The position numbers and the translations under genes were made by a program. Positions 1 through 8,927 of a stretch of 64,000 nucleotides of DNA are shown here, one piece after another. Within the stretch, counting starts at the first letter, position 1; every line of letters begins with the position of its first letter. The DNA comes from JADHUC01 sp964623055 (lineage in GTDB: Bacteria; Planctomycetota; Planctomycetia; Pirellulales; Pirellulaceae), in NCBI GenBank assembly GCA_964623055.1, contig CAZURK010000028.1, positions 15,601 through 79,600 on the forward strand, read 5' to 3'. Below the pieces are notes generated by a model. It was not told the origin of the DNA, made no database searches, and saw only the letters and a list, made by a program, of their open reading frames with translations.

Positions 1-845
1 ACCGGCACGTCGTGTTTCTTCGTTTCGGCGTGGAGTTTCCGCATCACCTCGATGTACTTCTGCTGGAAGCGTTTGCTCTCCACGGGGCCGTAGCCGGTCA
101 ACCCTGTGAGCGACAGGCCCATGGGCGCCGCGAACATCACGGGCTTCGTGAAACCGGCCTTGAGATATTCTTCGATGAACGTACCGAGTTGGCTCGTGTC
201 ATCGTCGTTGATTGGCATGTGAAAGCCGTACAGCGGCCCGACATTCGTCATGCCGTGTTCACGCATGTCGCGGAGATTCGCTCGGAGTATCTCGACGCTC
301 CCGGGCCAGGCATAGTGCCATCCGATGGAAAAAGGCGGTTCGTCGAGCGCGATCGGCAACACCTCCAGGTTCATTTGAATTTCAGCCAGCGACTTGTTTG
401 CGCTGAAGATGGTGACCTTGCCGCTGTAGGTTCCGGACTTGGCGTCCTCTGGCACACGGATGGTGACCCAGAACAGTTCCTTACTCCACGCCGGCATATC
501 CCAGGTGTGCCCGAGGGGATACAGCCTCTTGTTCGCCCCATGTCCGCCTTCTGCTGATCGCACGACGACGTTTTCGGTCGGGATGTTACCGGCAGGTCCG
601 ACAAGCGGGCCACCTCTGATCATGACTTCCACCGTCCGCTCCTTCGGCTGAAGTGCAAAGCTGAACGGTTCGTATTCACCTGGCGCAGCGAAGATCGAAA
701 CGGTGTCGGTCTTCTCGGGCCCCAACACGCTTTCCTCGCCGACGATCTGCTTGCCCGAATAATCGGTCACGTACACGTCCACATCGGCCGACAAGACCGC
801 GCGGCAGATAGAGATCACGCATAAGGCGAAGAATAGCCGTTGCAT
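1..845 (-). CDS. Secreted GH123-like glycoside hydrolase-type protein (partial, runs off the window)
   Basis: The reading frame is open from an ATG at 845 to the window edge, so only the N-terminal ~281 residues are visible. A short hydrophobic signal peptide (MQRLFFALCVISI, then a cut near SADV) implies export. The next ~170 residues look like a beta-sandwich carrying the phrases GEYEPFSFALQP and VRVPEDAKSGTYSGKVTI. That layout is typical of the N-terminal domain of GH123/DUF4091-type glycoside hydrolases. After it comes FSIGWHYAWPG, probably the start of a TIM barrel. An AAGGAGA ribosome site lies 9 bases before the ATG. It is the last visible gene of a minus-strand run of secreted carbohydrate-type genes. 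Catalytic residues and substrate cannot be judged because the C-terminus is missing. Confidence 0.7.
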   Translation of the reverse strand, partial: MQRLFFALCVISICRAVLSADVDVYVTDYSGKQIVGEESVLGPEKTDTVSIFAAPGEYEPFSFALQPKERTVEVMIRGGPLVGPAGNIPTENVVVRSAEGGHGANKRLYPLGHTWDMPAWSKELFWVTIRVPEDAKSGTYSGKVTIFSANKSLAEIQMNLEVLPIALDEPPFSIGWHYAWPGSVEILRANLRDMREHGMTNVGPLYGFHMPINDDDTSQLGTFIEEYLKAGFTKPVMFAAPMGLSLTGLTGYGPVESKRFQQKYIEVMRKLHAETKKHDVP

Positions 846-870
846 ATCAGCGCTCTCCTTTGACTAGAAG

Positions 871-1608
871 TCAGTCACTCGGCTTCATTCCGAGCGGCAC
901 CAACTTGGCGTCGTCCAACCATATCGTGCCTTCACCTGTGACGTAGACGTAGACGCTGTATCCGTCCGCGTCAGGCTCAAGCGTTCCTTTCAGCACGACG
1001 CGTTCCCATTCGGATCCAATGCGGCCGCGAAATGTGCCTCGGGCACCCGCTTCGAAGTTCAGGAACAGTTGGTTGTCGCCTTCGCCCTTTGCCCAGATAC
1101 TGAACTCGTATTCGGCTGCACCGGGAACGACTGGCAGGCGCGGCGTTGAGATCCCGATCCGGCCGCGGCGACCGAGACACGTAACACGTGCCGAATACTC
1201 GCCGGACCTGACGTACTGTGGACGATCTTCCCACCGGTTCTCGTAATCACCGCCCCAACTCCAACCGCCCCACCACATCCAGCGTGAGCGATTAGGGCGC
1301 GAGTTTCTGTTGATGTCCTCGAAGCTTGCGTTCTGGATGAAGTTCAGCGGCGGATTGGTGACCGAGAGCATCGTGGGATCGAATTTGCCGGCAAGACGAG
1401 CCTCGAGCATCTCCTTCTTGCGCCGATAGTGATCCTCGGTCATCATGCCGGCCGATTTCAGCTCGGCAATTTCCTTGAGTGCGCCGAGGATTCGTTCTTT
1501 CGGCCAGAGCTTCCGTGCGAGTTCTTCTTTCGTTTCGGCGGCGTCCAACATCGGCGTCGTCAAGCCGAAAAACACGAATGCGATCAAGAGCCGTTGTTTC
1601 GTTTCCAT
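871..1608 (-). CDS. Secreted protein with SHOCT-like helix and CBM-type beta-sandwich
   Basis: This 245-residue protein has a signal peptide at residues 1-24 (cut near DAAET). Residues ~34-75 form a charged helix pair resembling a SHOCT/short oligomerisation segment (AELKSAGMMTEDHYRRKKEML). Residues ~85-240 look like a carbohydrate-binding jelly roll of the CBM4/9 kind: FIQNASFED at the start, aromatic-rich WMWWGGWSWGGDYENRW, then alternating strands ending in GTIWLDDAKLVPLG. A GGAGGAG site precedes the ATG. It lies 25 bases upstream of the GH123-like gene on the same strand, so co-transcription is likely. A role in binding polysaccharide is inferred from the fold-like pattern only. Confidence 0.65.
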   Translation of the reverse strand: METKQRLLIAFVFFGLTTPMLDAAETKEELARKLWPKERILGALKEIAELKSAGMMTEDHYRRKKEMLEARLAGKFDPTMLSVTNPPLNFIQNASFEDINRNSRPNRSRWMWWGGWSWGGDYENRWEDRPQYVRSGEYSARVTCLGRRGRIGISTPRLPVVPGAAEYEFSIWAKGEGDNQLFLNFEAGARGTFRGRIGSEWERVVLKGTLEPDADGYSVYVYVTGEGTIWLDDAKLVPLGMKPSD

Positions 1609-1650
1609 TACCCCACTCCTCCATACCTCTTAAAGCGACGCTTCCCGTGG

Positions 1651-1902
1651 CTAGAGCACCGTTCGCAGGGCCACGCCCATGCACATCAACCCGCTGAGCA
1701 CCAGCCCGGCCACGCTCCAGGCATTTGACTTGTCGACAGCAACTCCAATGATGCTCACGAGAAGCGCCAGCGGAGCCATAAGGATGGCGAGCCCTGCAAG
1801 GACCCCGATTGGATCGCTTCACCCGTGCGGAATCATGCATGCGAGCAGAAGGCCAACCCACGAAATCGCCGCGAGCCCAACGCCGATCTTTCCGATGATC
1901 AT
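1651..1902 (-). pseudogene. Small membrane protein interrupted by one in-frame TGA
   Basis: Reading from an ATG at 1902 (GAGAGGAG site upstream) gives MIIGKIGVGLAAISWVG and a first hydrophobic helix, then a TGA at 1819-1821 after 27 codons. The same frame continues with no further stop for 55 more codons through two more hydrophobic stretches (GVLAGLAILMAPLALLV and AWSVAGLVLSGLMCMGVAL) to a TAG at 1651. The helix spacing and the intact downstream frame suggest one ~83-residue, three-helix protein whose codon 28 became a stop. A sequencing error or stop read-through would look the same. The family is not recognised. Confidence 0.5.
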
Positions 1903-1941
1903 TTGAAGGCTCCTCTCACAATACGGGCCTTCCCTACAGCA

Positions 1942-2211
1942 TCACAGAATCGTATTCGGCTTTGACCAGTGGATTCTCGCTACGAACACACTGCCGTCGC
2001 TGCCGTGTTTCTCCACGCCCTTGGGCTGCATCCACTCGGCCACGGTCACCCATGTCTCGTTTTCGCTGACATCAGTCACGCCGAAGTTACCGAGCCGCGC
2101 GCCGCGTGTTGTATTCTCCCAGATTTGAACCGTCTTTGAACTTCCTCTAGCGGATCGGCTCAGGTGGCCTCCGTCCTGGCTGGCTGGAGCAAAACGGGGA
2201 CGCTCGGCCGT
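1942..2211 (-). pseudogene. 3' remnant of an exo-sialidase/BNR-repeat-type gene
   Basis: A frame closed upstream by a TAA at 2212-2214 and ending with TGA at 1942 encodes about 89 residues without a usable start codon. It contains SQDGGHLSRSARG, an Asp-box-like stretch, followed by QIWENTTRGARLGNFGV and WVTVAEWMQPKG, and ends FVARIHWSKPNTIL. That is how the C-terminal blade of planctomycetal BNR/sialidase-like secreted enzymes ends. No matching N-terminal part is visible upstream, and the plus-strand STAND gene begins 235 bases beyond. This looks like a gene truncated when the neighbouring accessory cassette was inserted. The family call rests on pattern memory, not a search. Confidence 0.5.
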
Positions 2212-2446
2212 TTACGATCCTCGCAATACGAGACATAATAGCTGAGCCTTATTCGGGAATCCACTATGCGTAACGCATGAGATGGATCATCTGAATCGGC
2301 CCATTAGGAGCCGCATCTCCGCCGGGTGCACAGGTCGTGGATACGTCTTGCCGAAAAGGGCGAAAGGCTGCCTCAGCCTGCTGGAGATCGTTAGGCATGG
2401 AATGACGGTTGTTCCCTACTGCAATCGCAATTGAGAAGGTTGAGTC

Positions 2447-5400
2447 ATGACCGCAGGGAATCACATCGGGCAAGGGGATGACTGGCGGCAGCAGTGCGTC
2501 GGCCGGGACGAGATTCAAGCACAGCTTCAGACGGCGTATGATACGGCAGCCGCAGGCAAGCCGCAGTTTCGGATCTTGCTGGGCCTGACCGGCATTGGCA
2601 AGACACGATTAGGGCAAGAACTGTATCGGTGGCTGACCCATCACAGAGATCCTGAGGCGAAGAACGCGCCGCAGGGATATTGGCCGGATACGATGCTGTC
2701 TGCAGCATCCGACGGCGTGAATCCACACTTTGACATCACTGAAGTCCGGCCGTGGACGAAGATTCCATTTTTGTGGTGGGGGCTGAAGTTCGAGGACGGC
2801 AACCAGCCAGCGGACGCGTTGTATAGCGGACTGAAACGCCTTCCGGCACACACGTTTGCGGTCACGGCAAAACGACTGGACAAGAAGACGCGACTGACCA
2901 ATTGGAAACGCCTGGCTGGATACGGCTTGGATTTTGTTCCTGTGGCAAAGGAATTCAAGTCCGGCTACGAACTTGTCAAGGATCTGTGCGGTGTCTTGAA
3001 AGAGCGGAAGAAACGCATCGAAGCGGACGAAAAGGCACACCAATCCATAGCGTTTCAGGAACGGAAGGAGCAGCTTGACTGGTCCCGGACAGCGATGGAA
3101 GCGCTGCGCCAGTTCCTTGACAACAGGGATACTGTCGCCCCGACGGTTCCCGTCGTCTTGTTCTTGGACGACGCACACTGGATCGACACGGTGACCATGG
3201 GATTCGTCTGTGAACTGTGGCAGCATGCGATCAGAAACGGCTGGCCTCTGCTGGTGGTGGCCACACATTGGTGGGATGAATGGCGGCAGTTCTCTGAGCA
3301 ATCGCCGCAACATTCACCGAGAAACCTCGCCGAGTTTCTCCATCGACTGGCTCCGGATCCGCGGGTGGGCGTCGAGACGATCGAAGTCTGTGGCGTTGAT
3401 GACGCTGACATGGCCGTCGTGATTCGGCAGGCCTTGCCTGGGATTACGCCAGAGCAGATCGAGTTGCTGTTAGACAAGGCGCGTGCCGAAACGGCGGATT
3501 CAACGGGGCGTGTCACGCCGCGTTGCAGCCCGCGAATGGTCACCGAGATAGTCAAGGTGTTTACCGGCACCCCACGCAAGTACTTCGTCGATGGCGACCC
3601 GGCAAAGCCTTTGTCGGCCGGAGCCTGTCGCTGGATCCGAAATGAAGTGGATCGCCTGGACCTGAACAGCGTCATCCGAAAACGATTTGAGGGTTTCGAC
3701 GACGAGGTACAGTTAGCGCTGGGGTGGAGCAGCATTCAGGGCCGCCGTTTCCTGGCGGAAGTCACGCGCGAGGTAGCCCGACACCTCTCCCAACAAGGCG
3801 ATGGCGACAGGGCCCTGGAGCATTTGCAGCGAGGTGAAGATCCGCTGATGTGGGTCGAGCGCGTGCCGCAGGCGGAAGGCGACGCCGGCCGTTTCAATCT
3901 ATGTGCTTTCCGGCAGCGTGTTTTTCAAGAGGTTGCCGCACGGGAGTTTGTCGTTGACGACGAGGAACGCGACGCTGTGGACCGCGCCGTCAGTGAACTG
4001 CTCGAGCGCTGGTTGGAAGCGGGGAAGCTGGATCCGCCGGAATTCGAGGTCTCTGAGAATGCTCACGGCTTTACGCGAGAAGAACTCCGCGACCTGCTGG
4101 TGATGGCCGTGCATCGATTCACGATAGTGAGCGACGATCCGCCGCTCGATTTGGACCGCTGGGGCAAACAGGGTCGGCACACAGACTCGCGATTGTGCGG
4201 CTCGGCCGCGGCGAAACTGGCCCAGTTGAATGCCGACGACGGGCTTTGGAAGCGGGCTGAAGTCGCCGCCCTGCGATTCGCCGTCGCGTTTCCAGCCGGC
4301 TGTTCGCGGTCGGTGGTCCCTGTCGATATTCAGGTTGACGTAATCGTGATTCTCAAGGAGACGCTCGAATTCGACACGGGCCGGAGAATCGCAGATGCCC
4401 TTTGCCGCGAGATTGAGCCGATCCTCTCAGGCGAAACCGTCGACCCCCAGGATGTTTCTGATTTTCTCCGGCCACTTGACCTGCGCGGCTCCTGCGAGCT
4501 ACGTGCCGGGAATCACTCCGCCGCGAAGGTGACGTTCTCGCAGGAGATTCAGTGGCTTTGGAAATACAAGAAGCTCCTGCCCGAGTTGTGGTTTCTGAAA
4601 ATGATGCGACGGTCACAGGACAGTCTGGGCGAGATTGAACAGGCTAAGGGGAATCGCGAAGCGGCGTTAACTCGCTACCAGGAATGCCTCGAACTGTCCC
4701 GGAAAGAAGTCGAGCGGTTCGGCGAATCGCCCGGAAGCCTGCAAGACCTGCGTAACTCGCTGGGCAAACTGGGTGACGTTGAATGGACTGGAGGGAACCG
4801 TGCGGGGGCGTTGGCCCGGTACAAGGAATGCCTCGAGCTAACACGGAAGGAAGTCGAGCGGTTCGGCGAATCGCCCGACGGTCTGAGCGGCCTGATCGTC
4901 TCACTGAGCAGGCTAGGCGACATTGAATTCGCTGAATCGAACAGCGCGAAGGCATTGGTCTGCTACCAGGAATGCCTCGAACTGTCTTGGAAAAGGATCG
5001 ATCGGATCGGCGAATCGCCCGAAAGCCTGAAAGACGTGGCTATCTCGCTGCACAAGATGGGCAAGGTGGAATTGGCTGAGGGGAACAGCGCCGGTGCATT
5101 GGTCCGCTACCAGGAAGGCCTCGAGCTGTTTCGGAGAATAGTCGAGCGGTTCGGCGAATCGCCCGAAAGCCTGAGCAATCTAAGTATGATGCTGAGTAGG
5201 ACGGGAAGAGCTGAATGGGCTGTGGGGAATCGCGAAGGCACGCTAGCTTGCTACCAGGAAAGCGCTGAAATGTGTCGAAAGATCGTCGAGCGATTCGGCG
5301 AATCGCCCAAAACACTCTGGGAAATCGCAACCAACCTACACGTGCTGGCACATTTGGAACCGGATCTTGCGCGGACCCATTTAGAGGAAGCACGCGATAC

Positions 5401-5530
5401 GATGCATGCCATGATTGACCGCGACTGGGCAGACGCAGAACAGCGAACGCGGCTGGACGCGATCGAGCAGGCGCTGGCCGATCTCAGCAGCGATCAGGAT
5501 TGCACAGCGTTGGATCCGGACGAGGCGTAA
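2447..5530 (+). CDS. Large STAND-type P-loop ATPase with C-terminal TPR repeats
   Basis: This 1027-residue protein has a Walker A motif GLTGIGKT at residues 46-53 and a Walker B VVLFLDDAHW at ~236-245, i.e. an AAA_16/STAND NTPase core. A long helical middle region (about 400-700) probably includes the winged-helix/arm part. From ~720 to 985 there are five degenerate TPR-like units of ~48-50 residues with the repeated phrase VERFGESP. No obvious nuclease, protease or TIR effector domain is fused, so an effector would have to act in trans. GAGAAGG precedes the ATG. It is the first gene of a same-strand group with a HerA ATPase, two membrane proteins and a RecB-like nuclease. STAND proteins use TPR or WD40 sensors to recognise ligands; that this one senses phage or damage is inference from the neighbours. 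Confidence 0.8.
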   Translation: MTAGNHIGQGDDWRQQCVGRDEIQAQLQTAYDTAAAGKPQFRILLGLTGIGKTRLGQELYRWLTHHRDPEAKNAPQGYWPDTMLSAASDGVNPHFDITEVRPWTKIPFLWWGLKFEDGNQPADALYSGLKRLPAHTFAVTAKRLDKKTRLTNWKRLAGYGLDFVPVAKEFKSGYELVKDLCGVLKERKKRIEADEKAHQSIAFQERKEQLDWSRTAMEALRQFLDNRDTVAPTVPVVLFLDDAHWIDTVTMGFVCELWQHAIRNGWPLLVVATHWWDEWRQFSEQSPQHSPRNLAEFLHRLAPDPRVGVETIEVCGVDDADMAVVIRQALPGITPEQIELLLDKARAETADSTGRVTPRCSPRMVTEIVKVFTGTPRKYFVDGDPAKPLSAGACRWIRNEVDRLDLNSVIRKRFEGFDDEVQLALGWSSIQGRRFLAEVTREVARHLSQQGDGDRALEHLQRGEDPLMWVERVPQAEGDAGRFNLCAFRQRVFQEVAAREFVVDDEERDAVDRAVSELLERWLEAGKLDPPEFEVSENAHGFTREELRDLLVMAVHRFTIVSDDPPLDLDRWGKQGRHTDSRLCGSAAAKLAQLNADDGLWKRAEVAALRFAVAFPAGCSRSVVPVDIQVDVIVILKETLEFDTGRRIADALCREIEPILSGETVDPQDVSDFLRPLDLRGSCELRAGNHSAAKVTFSQEIQWLWKYKKLLPELWFLKMMRRSQDSLGEIEQAKGNREAALTRYQECLELSRKEVERFGESPGSLQDLRNSLGKLGDVEWTGGNRAGALARYKECLELTRKEVERFGESPDGLSGLIVSLSRLGDIEFAESNSAKALVCYQECLELSWKRIDRIGESPESLKDVAISLHKMGKVELAEGNSAGALVRYQEGLELFRRIVERFGESPESLSNLSMMLSRTGRAEWAVGNREGTLACYQESAEMCRKIVERFGESPKTLWEIATNLHVLAHLEPDLARTHLEEARDTMHAMIDRDWADAEQRTRLDAIEQALADLSSDQDCTALDPDEA
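4620..5345 (+). repeat. Five tandem TPR-encoding repeats inside the STAND gene
   Basis: Units of about 144-156 bases recur. Each carries a nearly identical core gagcggttcggcgaatcgcc at roughly 4710, 4857 and 5143, with variants near 4997 and 5287. The similarity is higher at DNA level than TPR structure requires, which points to recent unit duplication or gene conversion in the sensor part of the ATPase. Confidence 0.75.
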
Positions 5531-5836
5531 CCGATCGTGGCGGAGGTAGTCATCATTTGTCGCGTTCACTGTCAGCCAAGTTGGTGTCCATGCATTCGGC
5601 ACCGAACCCGGATAAGCCAGAGGAAGATGACATCGACTGAGGTCCCTGTTTGAAACATTCGGAGACACCCAAGACGATTCAGGACCATCTCCGTTGGCCG
5701 TTGCGGCCTGACTAGATCTCTCGTATTCTAGTCAGCATCGGGCTTTTCGTTCTTCACCGCGGGACTGGCTCTCCTAACGCAGCCACGGTCAAGTGCAGGC
5801 GAAAATCCTACGTGACGAGTCGAGAGGAGATTGACG
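5531..5836. other. 306-base gap between STAND and HerA genes
   Basis: No convincing gene is present. One short frame ends MHSAPNPDKPEEDDID before a stop at ~5640, but it has no ribosome site. A small inverted repeat (ctagatctctcgtattctag, 5711-5730) is visible. The HerA promoter could lie here, which would mean the cassette has more than one transcription start. Confidence 0.3.
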
Positions 5837-8800
5837 ATGGCTTGGGGATTCGCGAAGAAGAAAGAGCCTCCAAAACAGCATGAGGTGCAAGCGGTAGGCT
5901 CCCACAATTCAAATCAGCCCATCGCCGAGCGCCCGGCAACTGAGATCTTCTGGGTCCCAATTGATCCTTTGCCAGATTTCCTGGCAGACCACACCCTTCT
6001 GAGCGAAGAATACCCAGATCGAATTCGCGAACACTGTTCGCGTTGGATTCAGTTCATCAGCGCACTCTGGAATTGGCATGACCGTGCTGCGTTTTGCCTG
6101 CGGTACTTGAGCGGCTTCTCGCCGGGTGAATTACACATCTTCCTGCTTGCGCGCGCCTTTGATCCGCACGATACCGCACTGCTGAAAACGGATTTACGGG
6201 CACTGCTCCAGGCACATGCGATCCTGTTCGAGAACAGCGTTCCGCGTCGTACGCAGGGCAATGCGATAGACCCACGGTCTCTGCCTATCGAACCGTACCT
6301 CTGTGAGCTTTCGCAATATCGCACGCGGAGTCTCTGGGAAGGCCATGGCCACGCGCGGCACGGCCAGGGCTGGACAGGCAAGAAGCCGGATTGGGTCGTG
6401 CCCGACGATCTGGTGGAGCCGTTGGTGTATTTCCCGTGGTGGGGGCCTGGCGGTCCTTTTCTGTTGCCGATGGAGTCTCTCGTCTCCCAGAACGCGGAGT
6501 GCTCACTCAGCGTCTATTTGCAGCCCACGGAGTTACGGCCACGGGAGGCGGCATGGGTGCGTCTTCTGTCGGCCAAGGCCGACTCGCAAGGCGAACAGAG
6601 TCAACAAGATGCCTGGGCTGGCGGCTCTCACCGGAAGGCTGATCCGGCAGCAAGTCTTGCCGCAAGACTATACATCGCGAACTTCCGCCGCTTGGCACAT
6701 CCGTTTCTTGTTTCTGTCCAATGTGTCGCCGGCCAGAATGACAAAACGACCGCCCGCAGCGTCGCCGGCGCTGTCGAAGGAGTGGTACACGATCTGCCTC
6801 TTGGACGTCAATTCCAGGACGACGACGATTTGCCCTCGGGCTCCCACTTTCGCGACGACGACCAGGATACGCTCCTGGCTCAGTATCATCTGCTCGAATT
6901 TGCGGATCAGCACTTAAGGGGCGTTAGCGACTATCAGGCACGGCTGCCGTATCTTGTCGACGCTCAAGGCGCAGCCACTGTGTTCCGCTTTCCGGTCAGC
7001 GTTCGTGGAGGAGTTCCCGGAGTCCCCGTTCGGCAGCAACCGCCAGATTTCGAGCCTGGCGACCGGTCCACGGTTGTACCTCCCGGACACGTGAATCTGG
7101 GCACGCTATGCCAAGGCGGAAACGTGACAATCGAAAAGGACGCATTCTGCAAACACAGTCTGATCACGGGCTTCACGGGCAGCGGAAAGACGACGACCAT
7201 ACTCCGGCTGCTTCATCAGTTTCTCGACATGGGGATACCGTTTCTGGTCATTGAATCGGCAAAGCAGGAATACCGTGGCTTGCTTGGCGTATCGGCAGTT
7301 CGAGAGGCTCCCGAGCCCCGGCTGCGGGTCTACACGGTGGGCAACGAATTGTGCGCTCCTTTTCGACTGAATCCGTTTGAGGTTCTCCCCGGCGTGAGAG
7401 TGGAAGCCCATATCAGCAGGTTGCAGACATGTTTCGAGGGCGCTCTGCCACCGATTGGCCCGTTGTCTTCAATGATCTACGAGTCGTTGTTAGATACGTA
7501 TCGCGACCGCGGTTGGATGTTGACCGACGTGGGTCCTGAAGTCGGCGAAATATGTCATCGCCGTTTTCCAGCGATGCCTGAGTTCGCCGAGCGAATGTCC
7601 AAGTTGGTCGTCGATCGCAAATACGACGGCGAAGTTCGGAATAATCTTATCGCCGCCATTGGTGGTCGAATCAAGCCGCTGACGATTGGCAGCAAAGGAC
7701 GTATCTTTGAGCGTACCGACGCGGGCCAGGCGGGCCAACCGCGCCCCGCTCCGACAATCGGCGAGATCTTCAAAATACCGACGATCCTGGAGCTGAATGA
7801 CTTGAACCTGGAGGACAAAGCGCTTGTCGTCATGTTCCTGCTGACGTTCCTGAGAGAATACCGCGAACGGGAGTATTGGACCGACGGGCAAGACGCCTCC
7901 GGAAAGCTCAAGCATGTGACGGTTGTGGAAGAGGCACATAATGTGCTCAAAGAGACAGGCTCGACGCAGGATGCTGAGGCGGGCACTGCGGACACCCGCC
8001 ATCGGGCGGTGGAGGCGTTTTGTTCAATGCTCACAGAGATACGGTCGTTCGGCGAGGGCTTGATCATTGCAGACCAAAGCCCAGAGAAGCTCGCCCGCGA
8101 TGCCATGAGGAACACGAACGTCCAGATTGCCCATCAGTTGCGCGACCAGCACGACCGTGAGGCCGTTGCCAACGCAATGATCATGGATGACGACCAGCGA
8201 GACTACCTCGGCAGGCTGCAGCCTGGTCACGCGGCTTTGTTCGTGACTGGCCTGGAAAAGGCTACGTTCATCAGTGTTGCTCCCTACTTCCCAATGCGTT
8301 CCGAGGACATCGCTCGGCGTCCGCCACGAGAGGATGCGGATGCTTGGAAAGCATGGCTCACAGAGTTCCCGGGAGACGGTTTCGGACACGTGGATGGCAA
8401 GCCGATTACGGACGAGTACGTAGGCGAATACATGCGGCCGTGGACGGCCGGGTATCAACGGCTGGATTTGCCGTTTCTGAACTGCACACATTGTTCGTGC
8501 GTATCAAATTGCGATCCCCGTAGGCGAGACATCGTTGCGGGGCGGTCGATTACCGATACGGATCGTCGGTTGATTTTGGGAGAGATTTACGACAGCCAGA
8601 GAACCGAGGGCTACACGGAGGAGCAGGCATGGGAGGATGCGGTTGACCATTTCAGAGCTGTGGCATCAGCTCTTGGCCTCGAAGCCATGGGCAGTACCGT
8701 GTGGTGCCTGTTTGCCCACGCCTGGCACCAAGTCATGATCAACTCGAAGGCCTCCAGCGAATATCGCCCACTAGAACACCGCGTCTCTCCGGCAATGGTT

Positions 8801-8845
8801 GAGCAGTTTAGAAGTGCTTTCCTTCGTACAGCCGATCCTGAGTAG
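5837..8845 (+). CDS. HerA/FtsK-superfamily ATPase (DUF87-type) with large N-terminal extension
   Basis: The chosen ATG at 5837 sits 6 bases after AGGAGA; an in-frame TTG at 5831 would be too close to that site. The product has ~1002 residues. An uncharacterised N-terminal region spans ~1-420. The motor then shows Walker A GFTGSGKTTT (~445-454), a strand with FLVIESAKQEY, Walker B VTVVEEAH (~694-701) and the sensor-like phrase LIIADQSPEKLARD. This arrangement is characteristic of HerA helicases and bacterial DUF87 translocases, which form hexamers on DNA. Near residue 885 a cysteine cluster (NCTHCSCVSNCDP) could bind zinc or an Fe-S cluster. HerA proteins work with nucleases (NurA, or SIR2 and DUF4297 partners in phage defence). 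Here the likely partner is the RecB-like protein 1.7 kb downstream. Confidence 0.85.
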   Translation: MAWGFAKKKEPPKQHEVQAVGSHNSNQPIAERPATEIFWVPIDPLPDFLADHTLLSEEYPDRIREHCSRWIQFISALWNWHDRAAFCLRYLSGFSPGELHIFLLARAFDPHDTALLKTDLRALLQAHAILFENSVPRRTQGNAIDPRSLPIEPYLCELSQYRTRSLWEGHGHARHGQGWTGKKPDWVVPDDLVEPLVYFPWWGPGGPFLLPMESLVSQNAECSLSVYLQPTELRPREAAWVRLLSAKADSQGEQSQQDAWAGGSHRKADPAASLAARLYIANFRRLAHPFLVSVQCVAGQNDKTTARSVAGAVEGVVHDLPLGRQFQDDDDLPSGSHFRDDDQDTLLAQYHLLEFADQHLRGVSDYQARLPYLVDAQGAATVFRFPVSVRGGVPGVPVRQQPPDFEPGDRSTVVPPGHVNLGTLCQGGNVTIEKDAFCKHSLITGFTGSGKTTTILRLLHQFLDMGIPFLVIESAKQEYRGLLGVSAVREAPEPRLRVYTVGNELCAPFRLNPFEVLPGVRVEAHISRLQTCFEGALPPIGPLSSMIYESLLDTYRDRGWMLTDVGPEVGEICHRRFPAMPEFAERMSKLVVDRKYDGEVRNNLIAAIGGRIKPLTIGSKGRIFERTDAGQAGQPRPAPTIGEIFKIPTILELNDLNLEDKALVVMFLLTFLREYREREYWTDGQDASGKLKHVTVVEEAHNVLKETGSTQDAEAGTADTRHRAVEAFCSMLTEIRSFGEGLIIADQSPEKLARDAMRNTNVQIAHQLRDQHDREAVANAMIMDDDQRDYLGRLQPGHAALFVTGLEKATFISVAPYFPMRSEDIARRPPREDADAWKAWLTEFPGDGFGHVDGKPITDEYVGEYMRPWTAGYQRLDLPFLNCTHCSCVSNCDPRRRDIVAGRSITDTDRRLILGEIYDSQRTEGYTEEQAWEDAVDHFRAVASALGLEAMGSTVWCLFAHAWHQVMINSKASSEYRPLEHRVSPAMVEQFRSAFLRTADPE

Positions 8846-8927
8846 TCACCGTGTCTGACGTCACAAAGATCAACTAATCAGACGGCGAACATCAGACGAG
8901 CGGAAGAGGAAACGAAGGGTAGGACCA

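Noticed and set aside
5531..5660. Small ORF ending MHSAPNPDKPEEDDID
   Set aside because: No start with a ribosome site; the length is too small to judge.
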